A DNA stretch of 64,000 nt, taken from contig NC_020156.1 of the NCBI RefSeq assembly GCF_000332115.1, positions 1,426,001 through 1,490,000 of the forward strand, in the 5' to 3' direction. The notes beneath the pieces were generated by a model. That model did no database searches and was not told where the DNA came from. It worked only from the letters and a program-made list of their open reading frames with translations. Below are positions 17,410-27,212 of this stretch, piece by piece. A program made the translations under genes and the position numbers. Every line of letters begins with the position of its first letter. Positions within the stretch are counted from its first letter, which is position 1. The DNA is from Nonlabens dokdonensis DSW-6 (GTDB lineage: Bacteria; Bacteroidota; Bacteroidia; Flavobacteriales; Flavobacteriaceae).

Positions 17410-17973
17410 TTAGTTGCTGATTTCTTCCTGCAGTTGTTCTAGCGTTTTACGTTCTTTTTTAATATGGTACGCTATAAAAAGCACCATTACAATTGCAATA
17501 GGAATACTTGAGATCCAAACATAATTGAACCAAAATATGCTTAAATTCTCCCTTAATGCAGGTAATAACATTACAAAACCTATCCAGTAAGCTATGAGTA
17601 TAATTGGTGTGATCCACTGATGTAACACCAACCTAGATGTATAATAAGACTTCAAGCGGTCTTGATGTGTATAAAAAGAATGATCCTTGGGAATCTTTGA
17701 TAATTTATGAATCGATAGCTGCTCTAAAACGATTCTAATGAATAATGAAGTGATCATTATTCCTAGACCTGCAATAAAGAGCAATGGCGCATCCTTTCCT
17801 ATCCAAAATAGATAAATGAGCAGAATGATAGCTGTGATTCCTAAAACTAGCATGGTAATGCGCTTTTTAGCATTTATTTTCTTTATAGTGCCTGAAAGTT
17901 GATTCAAGAAGCTTTCGTCTATTTCTAGATCATTGCTATTCCATGCATTTTGTAATTCTTCAAATGTTTTCAT
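17410..17973 (-). CDS. four-span membrane protein downstream of an ECF sigma factor
   Basis: No named family is recognised. From ATG 17973 (a GTG at 17982 is also possible) the product is 187 residues: a 40-residue cytoplasmic N-terminus (FEELQNAWNSNDLEIDESFL), two membrane spans near residues 45-85, a loop with SFYTHQDRLKSYYTSR and two further spans before a basic tail ending in LEQLQEEIS. It overlaps the sigma factor gene by about 14 bases and is the last gene of that operon, so an anti-sigma role is plausible, but it lacks a recognisable anti-sigma domain. Confidence 0.7.
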   Translation of the reverse strand: MKTFEELQNAWNSNDLEIDESFLNQLSGTIKKINAKKRITMLVLGITAIILLIYLFWIGKDAPLLFIAGLGIMITSLFIRIVLEQLSIHKLSKIPKDHSFYTHQDRLKSYYTSRLVLHQWITPIILIAYWIGFVMLLPALRENLSIFWFNYVWISSIPIAIVMVLFIAYHIKKERKTLEQLQEEISN

Positions 17974-18463
17974 TATTAACACATTTAGTTAATGTTGATT
18001 TGATACGATTGAGCCTTGTCCTTAGGGCATTGTGTTTAATGCCTATGATTTGGGCGATTTCTTCTTGTGGGATTTGCTCTAATTCTAACAAAAGAATCGT
18101 TTGGTTTTCTTTATTGAGCTTACTCATACAAGCGTAAAGTTGAGAAAACTGCTTTTCTTTTTTTACGCTGGTTTCTTCTCTAGCCTCATAATTTTTCAAG
18201 GTTTCCTCAGGCGCTTTTTTATATTTTTTATGCATTCTTAATTCTTGTAAACAAGTATTTACAGTAATGCGATACAACCATGTGGATCTATTAGATGTTC
18301 CTCTAAAGCTATCCCAATGTTCCCAGACTTTGAGAAACGATTCTTGCAATAAGTCTTGAGCGAGATCTTTATCTCCTGATACGTAACCTAAGCACAATCG
18401 CAGTACCTTTTGATAATGTTGCCGGTAAAGGATTTCAAATTCCTTACTTATACCTTTTTTCAT
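17960..18463 (-). CDS. ECF RNA polymerase sigma factor
   Basis: Sigma-70 family ECF regulator. The 167-residue protein has region 2 (FEILYRQHYQKVLRLCLGYV, then DLAQDLLQESFLKVWEHWDSF and the -10 element helix NRSTWLYRITVNTC) and region 4 (LLLELEQIPQEEIAQIIGI with KHNALRTRLNRIK). The start at 18463 was chosen because it forms an ATGA overlap with the stop of the preceding hydrolase gene; a longer frame to 18499 exists but adds residues not seen in ECF proteins. The downstream gene encodes a membrane protein that may sense the signal. Confidence 0.92.
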   Translation of the reverse strand: MKKGISKEFEILYRQHYQKVLRLCLGYVSGDKDLAQDLLQESFLKVWEHWDSFRGTSNRSTWLYRITVNTCLQELRMHKKYKKAPEETLKNYEAREETSVKKEKQFSQLYACMSKLNKENQTILLLELEQIPQEEIAQIIGIKHNALRTRLNRIKSTLTKCVNNENI

Positions 18464-19305
18464 TTGACTAAAATAGGAATAAGCTGTTGCTCTAACCATG
18501 ATGGAGCGTCCATCATAATAAAATGTTTTGAGTTTTCATTAATCAATAACTTATAGTCTGGGAGCTGAGCGTATTGTTTTTCATAGGTTTGCTGTGCCAT
18601 TTCTTTTCCATAAGGTTTCCCTGCGCCTAGAATAATTACTGGTACTTTTATTTGAGATAAAAATGGTCTCACGTCTAATTTCAAATAATCCGTATAACCG
18701 TAGACGTAGGTTTTACGATCTGTTTTGAGAATATGATCTTTAATTTGTTTTTGATGATCAGTATTAGTTGCCATCCCTGAAGCCATTCCAGCTGCCATTT
18801 GTTCAAAAGCTTTATCGTCCATTTTTAATAATTGATTATTATAAGGACTTTCATAGGCGAGATTATCTGGTGAAAAATCGGGCATCATGAGCGCTCCAGT
18901 ACATGGTAATCCATCTATTACCACTATCTCTTTTATCTTAAGATCTGGTTGCGCTGCGAGCCATGTAGCTATTGTGCCGCCCATGCTGTGACCTACAATA
19001 ACAAGATTGGGATTATCTAAGGTTTTTATATACGTCTTAAGGTCCTCTAGAATAGTTGGCAACCAAGGGAATTCTATAGGAGCTACTTTTCCAAATCCAG
19101 CATAATCAATTGTGTGGCATTGATTTGTAGAGGAGAATTTTTCAATAGTCGTTTCCCATACAGATGCATCGCTGGCAAATCCAGGAAGAAATAATACAGG
19201 ATCACCATATCCCATTACTGAAGTGCTTATACTTTTACTCTGTGCATGCAATTGTAACTGAACAAATAAGAAGAGAAACAATGTAAATTGAAGGGTAGTT
19301 TTCAT
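18460..19305 (-). CDS. secreted alpha/beta hydrolase
   Basis: A 281-residue hydrolase with signal peptide (MKTTLQFTLFLFLFVQLQLHAQ). The oxyanion region is LFLPGFASD, the nucleophile elbow VGHSMGG, and the C-terminal His is in NSKHFIMMDAP. These are the classic features of the alpha/beta hydrolase fold, often esterases or lactonases; the substrate is unknown. Its stop overlaps the start of the ECF sigma gene (ATGA), which is unusual because sigma operons usually start with the sigma gene. It may be a cell-envelope enzyme tied to that regulon. Confidence 0.88.
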   Translation of the reverse strand: MKTTLQFTLFLFLFVQLQLHAQSKSISTSVMGYGDPVLFLPGFASDASVWETTIEKFSSTNQCHTIDYAGFGKVAPIEFPWLPTILEDLKTYIKTLDNPNLVIVGHSMGGTIATWLAAQPDLKIKEIVVIDGLPCTGALMMPDFSPDNLAYESPYNNQLLKMDDKAFEQMAAGMASGMATNTDHQKQIKDHILKTDRKTYVYGYTDYLKLDVRPFLSQIKVPVIILGAGKPYGKEMAQQTYEKQYAQLPDYKLLINENSKHFIMMDAPSWLEQQLIPILVK

Positions 19306-19378
19306 GTTTTTTATTTTAATGATTTATCCTTTAGATACAAAAGCATTAAAATGTTACATGAGAAATCGCAATAAATAT

Positions 19379-19407
19379 AAAACCCAACTATTTCTAGCTG
19401 GGCTTTT
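19379..19407 (-). terminator. likely terminator of the large T9SS gene
   Basis: Imperfect hairpin with CCCA/TGGG and flanking A and T runs (AAAACCCA ... TGGGCTTTT), 22 bases after the stop codon at 19430. Confidence 0.6.
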
Positions 19408-19429
19408 CAATAAAGGTTGTTCTTATTTT

Positions 19430-22400
19430 TTAATTTACTAGAAGTTTCAAAGTTGTTTCTTCGCCATCATGAAGAACGGTAATAAGATATAAAGCCTTTG
19501 ACAAGTCGCTCATATCAAGTTCTAACTCTCCAGACTCCAAGGTAGTAAATTGATTTATTTTTTGACCTTGTAGATTTGATAATACAATTGTTTTTTCACC
19601 TATTCTACCACCTAGATCGATATAAATTTTATCTCCTATAACTGGATTAGGGTAAAGCTGTATCGCTTTCGCGAAAGCGAGATCATCACCTACACTCAAA
19701 GTACTGTTTCTAAACACAAGTTTGAAACGGTCGCTGGCCGTACTAGTCGAGTTGCTATCTACAGAAAATTGATAAGTGGTTGATTGATTGCTATCTAAAG
19801 CAGTAAGTGTATTAGTATAATTATCTTGCAAATAGGCCATTACACCGTTTAAATCTGTTGGCCTTACCACAATGGTATAGTTGCTATGCCTGAAGTTATT
19901 AATAAAGAGTTCAAGCTCCTCATTATTAGTTGGTAATGCACGTTGTTCTACGATAAATCTTTCTCCTGCTTTATTTCTCGCTATATTTTCATCTAAGTTG
20001 TATAGCTTTTTTGCATCTGCTGTTGTTGTGGAATTATCACCGTTTTGATCAAAACTTACTAAAAGTCCGTCGAGAGATTCCTGCCCATGGTTGTATGCAT
20101 TCTGTTCGTATAATTGTAGGTCGATATTTCCTAAACTGGAATTACTGACTATTGAAGGGCCAGAAGGTCGTAGAGCTGTGTTAGAATCCCTTCTTAAGAT
20201 AGCGTTACCATTTGTAACTCCAGATGCAACTAAGAATACTGCTTGACCTGGCTTTATAATTCCTGGAACATAATCGCTTCCAGCAACACTAGCACCAATA
20301 AGAGTATTGAGCGACCTACTATAAGTTCTGTATGAGCCACGGCTGTTTCCCATAGGGTCCCATATATAATAAAAGTCAGGATTTAAAGCCGTTAAATCAG
20401 TACTGGTTGCGTTGAACAAAGCATTAAGTTCACTTGCTATATCGAGATTACTCTGGTAGGGATTTGTCACAATAGTGTACTCACCACTATTAGCAGCTAC
20501 AGTAGGTAAAGTGAAATCAGAATTGAGCAAGGCTCCTTTCATGCGCAAAGTTGTAGAAGATGAGCTGGCATTACTACTAAGATCTATTGTTCTATCACCT
20601 CTTATCATTAACCTAAAATAATCTCCTGCAGTCAATACATCTGCAGATAAGTTAGTAGAGGATTGGGAAGTCCACATTTGATTTAGATTTGACCAACTAA
20701 ACATAGAAAGGTTGTTAGTGGCAGTTGGATCAAAACCATTTGCTGGCGCACTTGGTCCAGTTATATGAGTACCATAACCACTTTCAAAGCCTGCATCACC
20801 TGGATTCAATCCACCTTGTTGTAGATTGTCGAATATGGTCGTAGAAGTGGTTACTGGAATACTTAGGAATCTATAAGCCCTGCGGTTTTGATAATATCGC
20901 TCTACGGTTACATCGCCCTGAATGACAATCTGCCCACCTTCTATAACTGCGGTACCACTAACATCACTTTTAAAGGTCAGGTCAGCATTGGTAAGGTCGA
21001 GCGTGGAGCTGCTCACATTATCGTCATTAGTGATGGCCTTGGTAATGTTAAGTGTACCGTTTAAATTAATCCCGGCATTTTCAGGTTGAAATGTACCTAA
21101 TGTACCATCAAGGTTCCAGCTATTTGCAGGGATTTGTCCGATCGCTATAATCTTTGCATCACTTGCGTCTAAATCAAGGTCACAGTTATTATATATCTCA
21201 ATTTGGCTACCAGCGGTCAAGCTCAATGTCGCATTATTTTCAACGGTCAGATCATATGCGCTAAAACTTCCATTCACCGCCACATTTTCTCTTATGATGA
21301 CCGTATCACCTGATCCAGATGGATTAACAGAGTCAGTAGGATCATTAGGTGTCCACGTACTGTTCTCATAAACAAAATTTTGTGGTATAGTGACTTGTAC
21401 TGCCACTCTATTGCTCGTTGAGCCCAGGTTTAATTTTTTCAATTGAGAATCATTAACAAAGTATATCTCACCATTGTCGGTTACTGTAATGTCCCTTGCA
21501 ACTTCATTAATGAGCGTTCTATTATTGGTCCCATCTGGGTTCATAATACCAATTGAGGCTCCAGCGCTATATAGCAACTGGCCTGAGTTATCAAATTCAA
21601 TATTTCGTGCAGGGATCAAGGCAATGTCCACAAGGTTGTTGCCCTGAGGATCCATTTTTTGAAGGATATTCATGTCTTGCGAGGTAATAAAAATATCACC
21701 ATCGGGAGCGACAGCAACTCTTCGTGGATTGTAGGGAAGCGTGGCTAACGTAGCTGTTACTGTGCCGTTTGGAGCCATCTTTATTATTGAAGAATTGAAT
21801 GTGTCAGCAATTATAAAGTCTCCATTACCATCAATTGCAATTCCTAAACCAAAGAAATTTTGGGAACCAAGGACTATTTCGTTCATTCCGTTAGAATCAA
21901 TCCTTAAAACTCCGGATTCTCTAGTTGGCATATAGATAAAACCAGCAGCATCAACAGCTGCGTCATTAAAACCTACATAATCTACGTCGTCATCAATAAA
22001 TAACAATGTTGTATTCCCAAGTGCATCTACACGATATACTTCAGCCCCTAAATCCCAACAAGGCACTATAAAGTTACCTTGATTGTCTTCAGCAAGACCT
22101 TGAATGTTTTGAGGAACGGCAGCAATAACCGAAGAAGTAGTTGTGGTACCTTGCTGCACATAGTAAGTTCCAGAAGTTAAAAGATCTGTATCAGGTAATG
22201 CTGTACCACCAGATGTCATATCGTACCAAGTTGCAGTTGCACCTGCTGTAGGTGTAGCTATTAAATCAACCACCGTATCTCCGTGCGCAGCGATTTGGTT
22301 TGCATTTGCTATTTCATTTACTGGTATTGCTAAGCGGTCTGTACTTTCAACACCATTAGAGACCTGAGCCGCAAAAACAGTAGTGCCTGTGGTAAATGTG

Positions 22401-23641
22401 GTGGTGATTTCGTTACCTCCGGTAGCATTGTCATAAAATTTAAAAGTTGCGCCAGGCTCACCACTAAGTAAATTAATGAGTCCTGATATCTGGTTATTTC
22501 CAGATGTAAATATGTAATTGTCAAACTCATAAGTAGGTGCTGCAACCTCAGCAGTGACATTTACCAATGCTCGATTGCTCGTTTCAGTTCCCATGGTTCC
22601 TGTAAACTCTTGTTCTACAAAATAGGAGCCTGTGGACAACACATCGGTTAACATCAGCGAGGTGCCACCTGAAGCTACATTGTACCAGTTGACTTGATGA
22701 CCTGAAGTGGGCGTGGTAAGAAGATTTGCAACAGTTGACAATGCTGGCAATGTTTGTATAGCTTCTGATATTTGCTGGACTGAAATAGCAAGCCGATTTG
22801 TGCTTGCCACTGACTGAATGGTTTGTGAGGCATAAACAGTTGTTCCACTCACTAAACTAGCAGATATTACATTACCTCCGGTGAGAGCATCGTATAATGT
22901 AATGGTACCACTAGGTTCTGTATTGATCAAACCGATTAATGTAGCCACTTGCCCGTTGCCAGTAGTGAACACATAATTATCAAATGCATAAGTAGGTGTC
23001 GGTACCTGATTAATTGTAAGGTCTTTATTTGCCCCTAAACTTGCAAGAGCACCTGGCGCAGGTAACGTTAAATTTGCTGGGTTCCCACCACCATCATTAA
23101 TAAAAGCACTATTTATGACTAAAGCGCCGGTCGAAGTATAATCCAAGTCTGAGCTCCTGTGACTAGGTTGTATAAGATAATTGAAATTTAAAGTGCTAGT
23201 TCCAGAACCACTGCTATATTCAACAAAGGTATCTACAGTACCAGTTTCTATATGTAACAATGGTGCTTCTTGCAAAACTGGGTGAATAAAAACATTTACA
23301 GGAGCAGTAAACTCGACAACCAAAGTAATTATCTGTCCTTGAAAATAATCCCCATCCGTTGCTGTAGATGTGACATTAATTACAGAAGCAGGCATTACAA
23401 CTGCATTAGGATTTGTTTCTGGACAATCTATGGCAAGTTTTGAATGACTTGTTTTACTATTGCTGGAGAATAAAACTTCGCTCACAATTTCCTCTATTAA
23501 GTGGTCTTTATCTTCATGAAAATTCGAGATCTCTAGCTCCCCTAAATTATTTGAAAACGCCTCCATTTGTTGAATTGGAAATATAAAAAAGCTGAAAGCC
23601 ATTACTAGTGTGGCGTTCATAAATAGTAAACATCGTTTCAT
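19430..23641 (-). CDS. large T9SS-secreted protein with Ig-like and NHL-type propeller regions
   Basis: The 1403-residue protein has a signal peptide, then a calx/Ig-like start (VNVTSTATDGDYFQGQIITL). Two tandem repeats follow (TYAFDNYVFTTGNGQVATL at about 210 and TYEFDNYIFTSGNNQISGL at about 360), each ending with an Ig-like GTYYVQQ segment. A central NHL/SMP-30-like propeller (about 500-750; AEDNQGNFIVP, AIDGNGDFIIA, AVAPDGDIFIT) precedes a large beta region and a C-terminal type A sorting domain (LYPNPVIGDKIYIDLGG ... LYLITVLHDG). Just before that domain lies AFAKA from the iterated palindrome. It is probably an adhesin or surface protein; the ligand is unknown. Confidence 0.82.
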   Translation of the reverse strand: MKRCLLFMNATLVMAFSFFIFPIQQMEAFSNNLGELEISNFHEDKDHLIEEIVSEVLFSSNSKTSHSKLAIDCPETNPNAVVMPASVINVTSTATDGDYFQGQIITLVVEFTAPVNVFIHPVLQEAPLLHIETGTVDTFVEYSSGSGTSTLNFNYLIQPSHRSSDLDYTSTGALVINSAFINDGGGNPANLTLPAPGALASLGANKDLTINQVPTPTYAFDNYVFTTGNGQVATLIGLINTEPSGTITLYDALTGGNVISASLVSGTTVYASQTIQSVASTNRLAISVQQISEAIQTLPALSTVANLLTTPTSGHQVNWYNVASGGTSLMLTDVLSTGSYFVEQEFTGTMGTETSNRALVNVTAEVAAPTYEFDNYIFTSGNNQISGLINLLSGEPGATFKFYDNATGGNEITTTFTTGTTVFAAQVSNGVESTDRLAIPVNEIANANQIAAHGDTVVDLIATPTAGATATWYDMTSGGTALPDTDLLTSGTYYVQQGTTTTSSVIAAVPQNIQGLAEDNQGNFIVPCWDLGAEVYRVDALGNTTLLFIDDDVDYVGFNDAAVDAAGFIYMPTRESGVLRIDSNGMNEIVLGSQNFFGLGIAIDGNGDFIIADTFNSSIIKMAPNGTVTATLATLPYNPRRVAVAPDGDIFITSQDMNILQKMDPQGNNLVDIALIPARNIEFDNSGQLLYSAGASIGIMNPDGTNNRTLINEVARDITVTDNGEIYFVNDSQLKKLNLGSTSNRVAVQVTIPQNFVYENSTWTPNDPTDSVNPSGSGDTVIIRENVAVNGSFSAYDLTVENNATLSLTAGSQIEIYNNCDLDLDASDAKIIAIGQIPANSWNLDGTLGTFQPENAGINLNGTLNITKAITNDDNVSSSTLDLTNADLTFKSDVSGTAVIEGGQIVIQGDVTVERYYQNRRAYRFLSIPVTTSTTIFDNLQQGGLNPGDAGFESGYGTHITGPSAPANGFDPTATNNLSMFSWSNLNQMWTSQSSTNLSADVLTAGDYFRLMIRGDRTIDLSSNASSSSTTLRMKGALLNSDFTLPTVAANSGEYTIVTNPYQSNLDIASELNALFNATSTDLTALNPDFYYIWDPMGNSRGSYRTYSRSLNTLIGASVAGSDYVPGIIKPGQAVFLVASGVTNGNAILRRDSNTALRPSGPSIVSNSSLGNIDLQLYEQNAYNHGQESLDGLLVSFDQNGDNSTTTADAKKLYNLDENIARNKAGERFIVEQRALPTNNEELELFINNFRHSNYTIVVRPTDLNGVMAYLQDNYTNTLTALDSNQSTTYQFSVDSNSTSTASDRFKLVFRNSTLSVGDDLAFAKAIQLYPNPVIGDKIYIDLGGRIGEKTIVLSNLQGQKINQFTTLESGELELDMSDLSKALYLITVLHDGEETTLKLLVN
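19665..19678. repeat. iterated palindrome, copy 4
   Basis: Full 16-bp form at 19664-19679. It encodes AFAKA in the linker just upstream of the T9SS sorting domain (DDLAFAKAIQLYPNP). Confidence 0.9.
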
Positions 23642-24128
23642 ATTTAAGTATTTAGTGAGGTTTGTAAAATTATAAAGACAATAGTTCCATCTAAATTTAC
23701 AAATTAATTTGAAATTAATAAATATTTGCTAGTGCAATTAATTACGACAATTCTGCTCAAAAGTTATTGTTGCAACAATGACTTCCAAATAGATAATAAT
23801 CAGATCTTAAAAAGATATCCTATCCTATCTGACAAACAGTATATATGTTGGTAATATTAAAGGATAAGATTAGAACTAACTTTTTTAATAAATAGCATTG
23901 ATTGATTTAAAGAATACTACCAAATCATTACGAGAATGAATAAAACAGTTTAAACAATGAATCTATTATGTTTATTAACGCATTGCTTTTAAAAGTTTCA
24001 TTAATCTTGTTGCAATCAAATCGAATTTTTCAAATTTCTCTATTATGCATAAGTAGTAATAATTATTCAGCTATATAATTTGTAGAGCAACATGAATACT
24101 TGATCAAGATCATTACTATGCAAAACAA

Positions 24129-24160
24129 AAATCCCTTCCAGTATTACTGAAAGGGATTTA
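24129..24160 (-). terminator. terminator of the ATP synthase operon
   Basis: Strong hairpin: AAATCCCTT pairing with AAGGGATTT, with an internal CAGT/ACTG extension, followed on the minus strand by TTTTTGTTTTG. It lies about 50 bases after the atpG stop. Confidence 0.8.
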
Positions 24161-24186
24161 TATGTAATGCGATAATTTCAAAAAGA

Positions 24187-24204
24187 TTTCCGCCTGCGCG
24201 GAAA
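24187..24204. repeat. short palindrome TTTCCGC...GCGGAAA
   Basis: Seven-base perfect stem with a CTGC loop immediately after atpG. It resembles the short CG-rich palindromes found repeatedly in flavobacterial intergenic DNA; only one copy is here. Confidence 0.5.
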
Positions 24205-24211
24205 TGGTCGG

Positions 24212-25087
24212 TTAGTTATTCAAAGCTTCTGCTCCACCTACGATCTCAAGAATCTCGTTTGTAATGGCAGCTTGACGTGCTTTGTTATAAGTAAGTTTCA
24301 ATTGATCTCTTAATTCAGTAGCGTTGTCAGTTGCTTTATGCATAGCAGTCATACGTGCACCGTGCTCACTAGCCCATGAATCGCGCACGCCTTTGTACAA
24401 TTGCATTTTTAATGACTTAGGAATAAGCTGCTCGATGATTTCTTCTTTAGAAGGCTCAAATATGTAATCCAGTTCCTTTTGCTCTTGTAATGCATTTTCA
24501 TCTTTAGCAACTGCCTTCAGAGGTAAAAAGTCTTCAGTCATCACAATTTGTGTAGCAGCGTTCTTAAAGCTATTGTACACAATTACTATCTTATCAAATT
24601 GCTCTGTAATAAACAATTCCATCAACTCCTCAGCAATAACTGCAACATTGTCGTAGGAAATGTTCTCAAAAAGATCGCTTTTATTAGACTGGACCTCGGA
24701 GTCTTTACTCACAAAATCATTTGCTTTTTTACCTATAGTCATATAAGAAACAGCAACTCCTTTAAGCTCTTCTTGATTCAAACGAACCAATTCTTTGATA
24801 ATATTTGAATTAAATGCTCCTGCAAGACCTCTATTTGAGGTAATTGCCACAACGAGTGCTTTATTCACCTCACGCTGTTCAGCAAATTTACTACCTGCAT
24901 CACCTTCCATTGTTGCACTAAGACTTTGAAGAATCTCAGTTAATTTATCAGAATAAGGTCGCATAGCTGTAATAGCATCTTGTGCTTTTTTCAACTTTGC
25001 CGCGCTCACCATTTTCATTGCAGAAGTAATCTGCATTGTAGATGATACTGACGATATTCTGTTTCTTATTTCCTTTAAATTGGCCAT
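24212..25087 (-). CDS. atpG: F1F0 ATP synthase gamma subunit
   Basis: Central rotor stalk of F1. The 291-residue protein has the N-terminal coiled-coil (MANLKEIRNRISSVSSTMQI, TSAMKMVSAAKL), the mid-domain VAITSNRGLAGAFNSN and the C-terminal helix ending ARQAAITNEILEIVGGAEAL, all typical of AtpG. It is the last gene of the operon and is separated from atpA by an inserted S23 gene instead of the short gap usual in related genomes. Confidence 0.96.
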   Translation of the reverse strand: MANLKEIRNRISSVSSTMQITSAMKMVSAAKLKKAQDAITAMRPYSDKLTEILQSLSATMEGDAGSKFAEQREVNKALVVAITSNRGLAGAFNSNIIKELVRLNQEELKGVAVSYMTIGKKANDFVSKDSEVQSNKSDLFENISYDNVAVIAEELMELFITEQFDKIVIVYNSFKNAATQIVMTEDFLPLKAVAKDENALQEQKELDYIFEPSKEEIIEQLIPKSLKMQLYKGVRDSWASEHGARMTAMHKATDNATELRDQLKLTYNKARQAAITNEILEIVGGAEALNN

Positions 25088-25132
25088 TCTATTTACTTAT
25101 GACTTATGACTTATGACTTCAGAAGTTTTAAG
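25088..25132 (-). repeat. left array of 7-bp units flanking the S23 gene in the atp operon
   Basis: Holds three and a half ACTTATG units in tandem (25094-25118), then ACTTCAGAAG and AGTTATGAG. The same units occur inverted on the other side of the S23 gene. Confidence 0.75.
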
Positions 25133-25468
25133 TTATGAGTTTTTGATTATGGTAACCAGCATTCTCATTATTTCATCTACTTCCTTTAAGAGTTCTTCTG
25201 GAACTTTTTTAATCTCTAAGTCTATTATTTGTAACCAATACTCGGTTTCATCAGCTTCTTTAAGCGAGATTCCAAGTTTATTTTTAAAATCCTTTGTACT
25301 TACTCCACGTTGTGCTTCTCTTACATTAGCACCTATAGATGTACCACTTTTAAGTAGTTGTCTAGCGATTTCATAATGTCTTTCTCCTTTTAAAACTGTT
25401 GTAAACCTAACTATGGCACGAGCAAATTCAAAAGTCCTTTTTCTTATTATGCTATCATCTAGTCCCAT
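25133..25468 (-). CDS. S23 (23S rRNA intervening-sequence type) four-helix-bundle protein, copy 1
   Basis: A 111-residue protein of the TIGR02436 S23 family, helical throughout. The core reads HYEIARQLLKSGTSIGANVR, then KDFKNKLGISLKEADETEYW, the diagnostic family pattern. The family was first noticed in intervening sequences of 23S rRNA genes and is related to the Avd accessory protein of diversity-generating retroelements; its biochemical role is not settled. The gene lies between atpA and atpG in the same orientation and fills almost all of a 453-bp gap, with inverted short-unit arrays on both sides. It may be a mobile passenger using the operon promoter. Confidence 0.88.
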   Translation of the reverse strand: MGLDDSIIRKRTFEFARAIVRFTTVLKGERHYEIARQLLKSGTSIGANVREAQRGVSTKDFKNKLGISLKEADETEYWLQIIDLEIKKVPEELLKEVDEIMRMLVTIIKNS

Positions 25469-25540
25469 CTAACGAACAATTCATAAGTCTGAAGTCATAA
25501 GTCTTAACTAGAAACTCATAACTCTGAACTCATAACTTTA
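25469..25540 (-). repeat. right array flanking the S23 gene, inverted relative to the left array
   Basis: Contains CATAAGTCTGAAGTCATAAGT and ACTCATAACTCTGAACTCATA. Read on the minus strand these give ACTTATGACTTCAGA and AGTTATGAGTTCAGA, the same units as on the left side but in opposite orientation. Confidence 0.75.
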
Positions 25541-27115
25541 TTAGTAACGGCTAGAAAGATCCTTTGCCACTGCAGTAAGAGTATCTATTACTTCATCAGT
25601 AAGCTTTCCAGCTTTAAGAGTATCCATGATACCTCTATGCTTTGCATTAAGAAGCTCAATGTAATCTCTTTCAAATTCTTTTACTTTCTCTATAGGCACA
25701 TTTCTCAACAAGTTTTTAGAACCTGCGTAGATAATTGCAATTTGATTTTCTACTGGATAAGGGTTGTTTTGTCCTTGTTTAAGGATTTCAACGTTTCTTT
25801 TTCCTTTCTCAATAACGCTTAAAGTAGCTGCATCTAGGTCAGAACCAAATTTTGCAAATGCTTCTAATTCACGATAAGCCGCTTGATCTAATTTTAAAGT
25901 ACCAGATACCTTTTTCATAGACTTAATCTGCGCATTACCACCTACACGAGATACTGAGATACCTACGTTAATTGCTGGACGTACACCAGAGTTAAATAAA
26001 TCTCCATCAAGGAAGATCTGTCCATCTGTAATCGAGATCACGTTTGTAGGGATATATGCAGATACATCACCAGCTTGTGTCTCAATAATAGGAAGAGCAG
26101 TTAAAGAACCACCACCTTTAACGATAGGCTTTAAACTATCTGGTAAATCGTTCATTGTTGCAGCGATCTCGTCATTATTAATAACTTTTGCTGCACGCTC
26201 TAGTAATCTTGAGTGTAAGAAGAATACATCTCCAGGATACGCCTCACGTCCTGGTGGACGACGTAATAAAAGAGATACTTCACGATAAGCAACTGCTTGC
26301 TTAGATAAATCATCATAAATAATAAGTGCCGGACGACCAGTATCACGGAAGTACTCACCTATCGCTGCACCAGCAAATGGTGCATATACTTGCATAGGAG
26401 CAGGATCTGATGCGTTTGCCGCTACAATCGTAGTATAAGCAAGTGCTCCAGCTTCTTCAAGTACTTTAGATATTAAAGCTACGTTTGAGGCCTTTTGCCC
26501 TATCGCAACATATATACAATAAACTGGCTCACCAGCATCGTAGAATTCTTTTTGATTGATAATAGTATCAATACAAACGGTAGATTTACCAGTCTGACGG
26601 TCACCGATTACAAGCTCACGCTGTCCACGACCTACAGGAATCATCGCGTCAATGGACTTGATACCAGTTTGCATAGGCTCAGTTACCGGCTCACGATAGA
26701 TTACTCCAGGAGCTTTACGCTCTAATGGCATCTCGTAAAGATCACCTTCAATAGCGCCTTTACCATCTATAGGCTCACCAAGTGTGTTAACTACACGACC
26801 TACAATTCCTTCTCCTACTTTAAGGGAAGCAATACGCTCAGTACGCTTTACAGTATCACCTTCTTTGATCTGAGTAGATTTACCTAGAAGTACAACACCT
26901 ACGTTATCTTCTTCAAGGTTAAGAACGATTCCTTCTAGACCGCTTTCAAAAGAAACTAGTTCTCCATATTGTGCGTTAGAAAGACCGTAAACACGTGCGA
27001 TACCATCACCTACGGTAAGTACGGTTCCCACTTCATCAAGAGATGCGGTTGCATCAAAACCTGATAATTGTTGCTTAAGTATTGCAGATACTTCTGCTGG
27101 ATTTACTTCTGCCAT
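25541..27115 (-). CDS. atpA: F1F0 ATP synthase alpha subunit
   Basis: Non-catalytic nucleotide-binding subunit of F1. The 524-residue protein has the Walker A motif GDRQTGKST at residues 171-179, the [16 protein letters not shown] strand, [16 protein letters not shown] and the C-terminal [12 protein letters not shown]. Length and motifs are standard. Downstream the S23 cassette separates it from atpG; upstream 97 bases separate it from atpH, a gap that holds a copy of the iterated palindrome. Confidence 0.97.
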   Translation of the reverse strand: MAEVNPAEVSAILKQQLSGFDATASLDEVGTVLTVGDGIARVYGLSNAQYGELVSFESGLEGIVLNLEEDNVGVVLLGKSTQIKEGDTVKRTERIASLKVGEGIVGRVVNTLGEPIDGKGAIEGDLYEMPLERKAPGVIYREPVTEPMQTGIKSIDAMIPVGRGQRELVIGDRQTGKSTVCIDTIINQKEFYDAGEPVYCIYVAIGQKASNVALISKVLEEAGALAYTTIVAANASDPAPMQVYAPFAGAAIGEYFRDTGRPALIIYDDLSKQAVAYREVSLLLRRPPGREAYPGDVFFLHSRLLERAAKVINNDEIAATMNDLPDSLKPIVKGGGSLTALPIIETQAGDVSAYIPTNVISITDGQIFLDGDLFNSGVRPAINVGISVSRVGGNAQIKSMKKVSGTLKLDQAAYRELEAFAKFGSDLDAATLSVIEKGKRNVEILKQGQNNPYPVENQIAIIYAGSKNLLRNVPIEKVKEFERDYIELLNAKHRGIMDTLKAGKLTDEVIDTLTAVAKDLSSRY

Positions 27116-27177
27116 GTTCTTATTTTTATACTTGTTTCAATGATCTTTTTATAGATCGTATTGTTTATAATTACACC

Positions 27178-27191
27178 GCTTTCGCGAAAGC
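27178..27191. repeat. iterated palindrome, copy 5
   Basis: Full 16-bp form at 27177-27192, in the gap between atpH and atpA. It could form a cruciform or an intercistronic hairpin in the operon mRNA. Confidence 0.9.
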
Positions 27192-27212
27192 GGAACACTT
27201 AAAAATTAATTA

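Larger units (their letters stand above)
23642..24211. other. 570-bp intergenic region with no gene seen
   Basis: AT-rich stretch between the large T9SS gene and atpG. No open frame with recognisable content on either strand. It holds the start-side region of the T9SS gene, the atpG terminator (24129-24160) and a small palindrome at 24187-24204. No clear TAnnTTTG box for the T9SS gene was found. Confidence 0.6.

Noticed and set aside
25088..25540. CRISPR-like array beside the S23 gene
   Set aside because: The units are only 7-8 bp, adjacent, and inverted on the two sides; there are no spacers or cas genes.
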